From NCBI GenBank assembly GCA_026826555.1, contig JAKSZT010017954.1, forward strand, positions 3,155,876-3,219,875: a DNA stretch of 64,000 bases, in the 5' to 3' direction. The notes under the pieces are model-generated. The model saw nothing but the letters and a program-made list of their open reading frames with translations. It made no database searches and was not told the origin of the DNA. The DNA is from Tolypeutes matacus. Taxonomy: Eukaryota > Chordata > Mammalia > Cingulata > Chlamyphoridae. The position numbers and the translations under genes were made by a program. Positions 57,540 through 64,000 of this stretch are shown in pieces (the first letter of the stretch is position 1; each line of letters starts with the position of its first letter).

Positions 57540-58045
57540 GGGTCCTGCTCAGGGTTCATTCTGGGACTGGGATTGAATCAGGATCTGGGATTGGGATTAG
57601 GGTCAGAGCTCAGTCTGTGCTGGGGTCAGGGATCAGCCTGTATTTACGGATTGGAGTGCAGTCTGGGGGTGGAGATGGGGTTCAGTCTGGTGTTGGGGTC
57701 AGGGCTCATTTGGGGGCTGGGGTCAGAACTGTCTGGGCCCATGCCTGGAGCTCACTCTGGAACAGGGTAGGATTTAGTTTAGAGCTGGGGTCAGGATTGA
57801 CTTTAGGGTCAGAGTCAGGATTCAGTCTGGGACTGGGATTGGGTAAAATTTCAGTCTGTGATCAGGGTCAGGGTCAGATTCAGCCTGGGATTGGGGTCAG
57901 GTTTAGTCTGGGGTCAGGGTCCGGCCCCGTCTGGGACCATGGTTGGCACTGAGTTTGGGACACATATAGGGCTCGGTCTAGGTTGGGTGTTGGGGTCATC
58001 CTCGGTTTGGGGTCAGGTTCAGACTGGGGTCAGTCAGACCAGGGA
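57540..58045. repeat. Degenerate 24-bp minisatellite
   Basis: Roughly 20 imperfect copies of a unit close to CAGTCTGGGATTGGGGTCAG plus four bases. Several adjacent units are exactly 24 bp (for example those starting at the CAGTCTGG repeats near 57660-57705). Because 24 is a multiple of three, the array leaves long open frames rich in Gly, Ser and Val (57347-57952, +) that are not evidence of a gene. Confidence 0.8.
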
Positions 58046-60393
58046 CTCGGTGAGTATTGGGACAGGAGCCCTCGAGTGGAGCGGAGTGAGGCAGGCAAGT
58101 GTTAAAGGTGACCCCTGTCCCCTCCTCCACTGCACCCCCACTCCCCCTGCCGGCTGGTCCCTGACTCCTGAGGCCTCCTAAGAGGCAGAGCAAGAACTGG
58201 GGCTGGGCTTGGTGGGTGCAGAGGGGGCTTCAGCAAAATGTGCCCTAATGCAGGTGCTGGGCCTGGGGTCACAGGTATACCAGACAGCACCTTGGATATC
58301 TCTGGGCCTCAGTTTCCCCTTCTGAAAAGCACAGTTCAGGAGCTGGAGGTGGGGACAGCTAGGGGCCATGCAGGTCTGGCCTGAAGCGGGGAGGATGGAG
58401 GAGACAGGCAGGCCAGGGTTTCCTGGGAGCCAAGTGGAAGAGGGTCTGGAGCCAAGGGGGCATCTGCTGTCCCTTCGTGGCTGATGGCACCACGGCGTAG
58501 ACCAAGGGTCTTCTTCCCTGGCATGGAAGCTCCCAGAACACGTGGGGTGTGGCTTTAATGTTAGGCGCTCAGGCATGGGGCCGGGCGAGAAGTCACGACT
58601 CTGGCCCCTGCCGGGTGCCCGGCACCTGCCCTGCTCATCAGGAGGGTCCTCACCAGCCCCGACAAGGGCTTTGCCCAGGGAGGGCGGGTCAGGAGAGTGA
58701 GAGCCACGCTTGGCGTCGGGGCCTTCTCCGCTCCCTCAGCTTAGCCCCCTATTCTGGCCTCCTGTCAAAGCCGCAGACACAAAAGAGAAACCCCAGTTTA
58801 CGTCAGGCGAAGAGCCCACAGGGCCTCTGCCTCACCCAGACATTTGGCTCCGGTGCCCAGTGTTGGATGTCTGTGGGTTTAAAAGGAGAAAGGGGCCCAT
58901 GGCCCCCACTTCTGTGTCTCCACCAGAACCTGGCATGGCGGGAAGTTTGGGGGAAGGCGGGCTCTGGGGTCCTTGATCCTTGGGTTGGACTGGGCTACTG
59001 AGCCCCTCAGTGAGCCCCCTTCCCCCACTGAACCACCGCCCCCAGCCCCTCTCCTCCTTCTGAGCCCCTCCCCCTCCCTCTCTCCCCATTCACTCACAGA
59101 CTCCTGCTGTCCCCAGCAGGCCCTGACCCCTGGCCTTCCTGCCCTCCTCCCTCCTATCTCCTCTCCACTGGCTGAGGCCCAGTTCCTCCAGGTCCTGTCT
59201 GGTGCCAGCGCCTACTGCCCAGCACCCTGGATTTCCAGGTGTGCAGATCTCTGCCCCTCTTCATTCTCCTGAGTCTTAGGTCTTGTCTTCCCATCACTGG
59301 TCCCACACTGAGCTCAGAGCCTGACACAATATAGTTGACATTCAGTGAGCCTTTGCTGGTGAGGGCAGGTGCAGTCCTCTTGGACTGCTGTCCTCTTGCA
59401 TGCTTTGCTCCCCTGCAATGTGGACGTTTGAATCACTGGTTCCTGAGAACAGTCCTCACCACTGACTGTGGCTGCTGGGAGGAGCCGGGGACGCCGGATG
59501 AGGCTCCTCCTGGAGGAGGCCGCCTGTCAGTCGTGCCCTCGGTCAACATGACCTGGTCCGGGAGGAGGGCGGACTTTCTGTGTGGAGGGCTGTGGGCGCC
59601 AGGCTCCCTCGGGGGTCAGCACCCGGTCACCAGGCCTGCCCTGGGGGACCCAAGCCTCTCTCTGGCCCTGGAGGGGCCCATAGTCCAGGATGGATGGGGA
59701 GCTGAAGAGACGGACTCTCCTTCTGCTTCTAACCCCTGAGCTTTCTCAACCTCTGCTGCAGGCCCGGCTGCTGCCGGGCTCCGGCTCCACCCAGGCCTGC
59801 CTGGATGCACTGGCCACCCCTTCCTGGGCACCACCTCCAGTGTCCCCAGGCAATGCTCAGGCTGATAAGGGCCCTGCCCTGCTGAGTCCCCTCGGCCTCC
59901 TATCACCTATGGAATATGGCCTGAGCTGCTGACGCCGATACCCCGCCCCCCAGGCCCATGCTTCCTGCCCCCCTGCCCGCTACTGGCTCCTCCAGCTCCA
60001 GCCAGCGCCGTTTGTATCTCTGAGCCTTTCCCTGGCCCCTCCTCAGCCTTCACGTCCCACTCAGCCGGCAGCGCCCCACCCCTCCCTCACAAGGAACACC
60101 ACTGGGGTTTGGGGGAAAGTGGTATCTGGGCAGCCCTGAACTGCCCCTCAGAGGACTGCTCCAGGAGCATCTGAGCTGGCAAGAGCCACTGTGCTCTGGT
60201 GGGAGCCAGCATCCTTTGCCCCCAATGTACTGATGGGAACACCAAGGCCTGGAGAGGGAAAGGGACAGTCCCAAGGAGGCAGCTGCAACTCACTCCAGGG
60301 GCCTGCAAGTCTTCCTTAGAATCTTCCTTTTGTTGATCTATTGCTGCCTTTACCTAGTGTTACCTGATTGGGTTTCGTGAAGGACTTGATTCT
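58046..60393. other. Intergenic, GC-rich, no gene seen
   Basis: No domain, tRNA or clear repeat larger than short MIR/L2-like scraps. The C/T-rich run near 59025-59160 is low complexity. Confidence 0.5.
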
Positions 60394-60619
60394 CTCTCTC
60401 TCTTTTTTTTTTTGAGGTTCTGGGGGCCCGGGATTGAACCCAGGACCTCATATGTGGGAAGCTGGCGCTCAACTACTGAGCCACGTTGGCTTTCCTGAGT
60501 TGTTTTTTCATTTGTTTTGCTTGTTGTTTTTTGTTTTTTTCAGGAGGCACCAGGAACCAAACCTGGGACCTCCCGTGTGGGAAGCAGGAGCTGAACTGCT
60601 TGAGCAACATCTGCTCCCC
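60394..60619 (-). repeat. Dimeric DAS-type SINE (short A-rich linker) with 13-bp TSD
   Basis: Flanks AGGACTTGATTCT (60381-60393) and AGGACTTGACTCT (60620-60632) differ by one base. In minus orientation: unit 1 (GGGAGCAGATGTTGCTCAAG), an A/C-rich linker, unit 2 (AACGTGGCTCAGTAGTTGAG), poly(A). Linker and order match 8011-8235. Confidence 0.9.
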
Positions 60620-60799
60620 AGGACTTGACTCTTGTGGAGACTACCTCTTCCAGGAAGGCACTCTGATTTCTCCTCCACTTCCCAACCCTTCTCTGAGTCC
60701 TGGCCACTGGCCACTGGCCAGCCATCGCAGCCCTTGGTGCCAGCTGCCTTGCACGATAAAGGGAAATGGTACCCGTGAGCATCATCATTGGGAGGCCTG

Positions 60800-61160
60800 A
60801 TGTTGAACCCCAGCTTCCCTCCCCTGCCCTGTGACCTTGGGCAAAGCCCTGTCCCTTTTGGCCTCAGTTAACCCAGTTACAGAGTGAAGGCATTGAACTG
60901 ACAGATTTCAGAGGCTCTTTTGTGGAATTAGCATTGCTCAGTGAGGCTGAATCTAGTGTCTGGGTGGCCTCCCACTGCCAGCACAAAGTGTGGTTGAAAG
61001 TGCTCAGGCTGGGGTGTCAGCAGTCCAGGGAGAGAATCCTGCACCTGCCGCCCACTAACTGTGTGGCCTTAAGGAAACACCTCACCACTTGGGGCCCCAG
61101 TTCCTTGTGAAATGGGGGGCAGCAGCCAGGCCTGGCTTCCTGCATGGGTGATTAAATGCC
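60800..61160 (+). repeat. Two tandem MIR relics
   Basis: 60800-60900 holds CCTGTGACCTTGGGCAAAGC and a GCCTCAGTTAACC end. 60990-61155 holds CTAACTGTGTGGCCTTAAGG and CCCCAGTTCCTTGTGAAATG. Both are plus-strand MIR-like. Confidence 0.65.
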
Positions 61161-63524
61161 ACCACGGCTTCAAAGGTGTTTGCCGGTCGAATGGCACAGG
61201 GCAGGTGGACCACACCCATGGGAGGCCAGGCAGAGGACCATGTGTGGCGCTCTGCCAAGAGAACATGGCAGGTGTCTGGACACCACGTCCCCAGGCAACT
61301 TGTGCAGGCAGCCCTCCTGGCAGTCCATGCTGTGTCCCCAGCTGGGCGCACTGCTGCATCAGGGCAGCCCCCGCCTGGGCTGGCCCCCCTGGCAAGGGCC
61401 GGGGTTGGGGGTCACCTGGCATCGGCCCAGCCTGGCTGGCCTCCCACCCCATGTTTTGTTCGCAGAGTTTGGAATGTCCTGGGACGCCGCGCTCGACTCC
61501 CTGGGGAGACACTGGTGCCATCTCCTTGATCTCATTGTTGGACAGGTTTCTCTTTCATTCCAGCTCGGGACTTGGCAGGTTCCCAGCTGCAGCTGCGGCC
61601 AGTCGCCATGCGTCTGCGTCTGTCCCAGCGCTGGCAGCCCGGAGCCGAGCATCTGGGAGCTGAGGGCTTCCCAGGGGAGGCTCTTCTAGTCCCTCCGCGT
61701 GGGCCCTGGACATGCCTCCAAACTGGTCCTCCTCAAACCCCTTTCCCAGCTGCCTCTCTTCACAAACTCCTTGGCTGGTGACCCCTGAATGGTGGGGCTC
61801 GGAGGTCCATTTGGAATGAGGTTCTCAGGCCCTAAGGGGGCTGGGAGGGGTGGGGCCTGCCAACTGCCCTGCTTTCTGTTCCCCTTAGCAGGACAGGCCA
61901 CGCACAGTGAAGAGGGAGCTGTGCTGTGTATGTACAGCAAAGTGGGTGTGTGTTTGCAGTGTGCATGGGCCTTTTCCTGAGCTCTCAGTTTTAAATATCC
62001 CTTGACCTGGGATGGAGGTACCTGTCAGGTTGCTTTGGTGCAGGATGAAATTGGGGGAGAAGGGCTAGGAGGTGGGGGGTGACCGAGCAGTGGGGACCTC
62101 CCTTGTGTAGGAAGAAGCCCAGACTCACCTGGCCAACCTCTAACTCTGGTGCACCTGGCTCACCCTATCACTCATCACTCCGGGATGACTGGACGCCCCG
62201 TATCCCGACTTGGCCCCACACGCCCACGTTGGGCCCACCTGACTGAGGAAGGGAGAGGAATAGCTCCTCTTGTCAAAAACGTGGAAAGGTGTGTGTGTGT
62301 GTGCATGAGTGTGTGTGCGGGGATACATGTGCATGAGTGTGTGCGTGCACATCCCTGAGTTATTCCCGAGACCCCAGTTCAGGGGGAGGATTAATCCTTA
62401 CCTGGCCAGCAGACACACCCACCGTCTGCCCTTGGGCGTGGCTAGATGACCCTCACCCCACCCACAGGCAGTGGGACTGGGAACCCCAGGGGAATGCAAA
62501 GTGGAATGCTCCCTGTGGGGAGACAGAGCTGGGATGGCTGGTCCCCCTGGTGTGTCCTCACCGTGGTGTGTCCTCAGCTCGGGCAATCCCTGCCCTGATG
62601 GAGGTCAGCACCCCCCCCACCCTCCGGCAAACTCTCCTCTTTCCACATCATAAATGTGGAGACTAAATAAGTCAGTCCCTCTGGCCGCACCCCCCACCCC
62701 AGGCAGCCTGGCTGGGGCTATTAATATTCCGTGAGTCTATGACCCCTGGTCCTGCTGCTGACAGGCTCCTCTCTCTAGCTGTTGGAATTAATTTTGTGAA
62801 TCAGAAGGGGGGGCGGTGTAGACTGTTGGAATCCAGGACAATGACATCTCCATCCCCCCACCCGCTGTGGCTGGTCCCACCAGTTAATTCTGTAAAACAG
62901 TCACTGTGTCCAGCCCAGCCTGGGGCCGCCTGCCTGGCTGGTGCTGCCTCATGCCTTTGCTATGCTCTCCCCTGGGAGGGGGCTGGCCCTGGGCCCCAGT
63001 GATTCAGGCCCCCTGACATCTTGCACTGATGTCAGTGGGAACCGAGGCCTCAGGCCCCGGGACCTTCTGGCCTGTTGCCTGGGCCCTCGCCCTGCACGGG
63101 GGCTGGCCCTGGTTCACGCCTCTCGTGACCTTCCCATGGACGAGGCCTGGCTGGGAGACCAGTACCAGGCCAGACAGCCTCTCCCTTGCGCTGTCCCCTT
63201 TCTGAGAGCTGCCCACACTGGCGCCGGGCCGTCCCTCAACCTCCTCGGGTTTCGAGGACTCATTCTAAAATTAATATGGGGGAATTCAGGGAATTCGGGA
63301 GCAAGTTCCCAGAGAACTGTGGCTGCCCTGGGGGCAAGGGTGCCTGCTTCCTTCCATCCTCCCTCAAGTCTCATTTTCCTAATTTCCTATATGGGCAGAT
63401 CCTCTCTGAGTACACTCATGCCAAGAGGGCAGGCAGGGTCCCTGCTCTCTGTACTTTGGGTGACGTTCTCCCCCCACCCCACCTGCTCCCACCAATGTGG
63501 AGAGGTTTCCACAGGAATATTCTA
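61161..63524. other. Intergenic, no gene seen
   Basis: GC-rich sequence with open frames at 61112-61663 and 61156-61689 that overlap in different frames and have no domain. An A/T-richer island near 62710-62910 (two TTAATT-type cores) is noted under findings. Confidence 0.5.
62289..62352. repeat. (TG)n microsatellite, interrupted
   Basis: GTGTGTGTGTGTGCATGAGT-type run. Confidence 0.85.
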
Positions 63525-64000
63525 AGTCATTTAAAATATGATTTGCAAATATTTTCTCCCACTCCGAGGGTTGTCTTTTCAGGTTCTTGACAGCATCCTT
63601 TGAAATACAAAAGTTTTTAATTTTGACAAAGTGTAATTTATTGGTTTTTCTTTTGTCACTTGTGCGTAGCCTGTATTTAAGAAACCATTGCCTGATCAAT
63701 CCAACGTTTGGATTGATTTACTCCTATGTTTTCTTCTAAGAATTTTCTAGTTTTAGCTCTCACATTTAGGTCTTTGATCTATTTTGAGTTAATTCTTGTA
63801 TATGGTGTGAGGTAGGGATTCAGGTTCATTCTTTTGCCTGTGGATTTCCAGTTGTCCTGGCACCATTTGTTGAAGAGACTATTGTTTCCCCCATTGAATA
63901 GTCTTGGCATTCTTGTTGAAAATCAATCGACCATAGATGTGAGGGTTTATTTCTGGACTCTCAGTTCTATTCTATTGATCTATATATCTATCCTTATGTC
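63525..64000 (-). mobile_element. Antisense L1 ORF2 C-terminal fragment running off the window
   Basis: Minus-strand translation near 63540-63650 gives KLHFVKIKNFCISKD and QPSEWEKIFAN, the L1 ORF2 C-terminal stretch. Further right the wording is antisense L1 ORF2 (TTTGATCTATTTTGAGTTAA). The frame is broken; the element continues past 64000. Confidence 0.75.

Noticed and set aside
57347..57952. 201-codon plus-strand Gly/Ser/Val-rich frame
   Set aside because: Produced by the 24-bp minisatellite periodicity rather than by coding constraint.
60440..60470. tRNA-like A/B-box sequences that might be tRNA genes
   Set aside because: They lie in SINE copies with A tails and TSDs and do not form a full cloverleaf.

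Overview
This is nuclear DNA from a placental mammal, almost certainly an armadillo (Dasypus type, Xenarthra). Two signals support this. First, the window carries many tRNA-derived SINEs of the armadillo DAS type, with A-box and B-box-like motifs, A-rich tails and, at several loci, clean target-site duplications. Second, the only protein genes are CLDN4, METTL27 (WBSCR27) and TMEM270 (WBSCR28), in the order and orientation of the human Williams-Beuren region (7q11.23). The species call rests on SINE recognition, not on a database search.

Layout: 1-5.9 kb is a nested stack of antisense L1/HAL1-like pieces broken by SINEs and one solo LTR. From 5.9 to 21 kb there is no gene: old L1M, L2 and MIR remnants, GC-rich unique sequence, and a candidate distal element near 17.5 kb. 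CLDN4 is a single coding exon (21237-21866, +). METTL27 follows tail to tail on the minus strand (five coding exons, 23952-27490) with a CpG-island promoter near 27.3-27.8 kb. From 27.8 to 40.5 kb are old repeats, two SINEs and one CpG cluster with no gene attached (35.75-35.96 kb). TMEM270 has three coding exons (40528-42833, +). Beyond it lies GC-rich intergenic DNA to the window end, with a 100-N assembly gap at 44161, MIR, L2 and hAT relics, a 24-bp-period degenerate minisatellite at 57.5-58.0 kb, and another antisense L1 running off the right edge.

All three genes appear intact. CLDN4 is a tight-junction claudin, METTL27 a predicted class I SAM methyltransferase, and TMEM270 a multi-pass membrane protein of unknown function. 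Nothing suggests they work together; they are syntenic neighbours. I found no prokaryote-like system, CRISPR array or new multigene system. The most useful oddities are the G-rich splice acceptor of METTL27 exon 3, the TMEM270 stop codon lying inside its own poly(A) signal, the orphan CpG cluster, and two dimeric SINE architectures.
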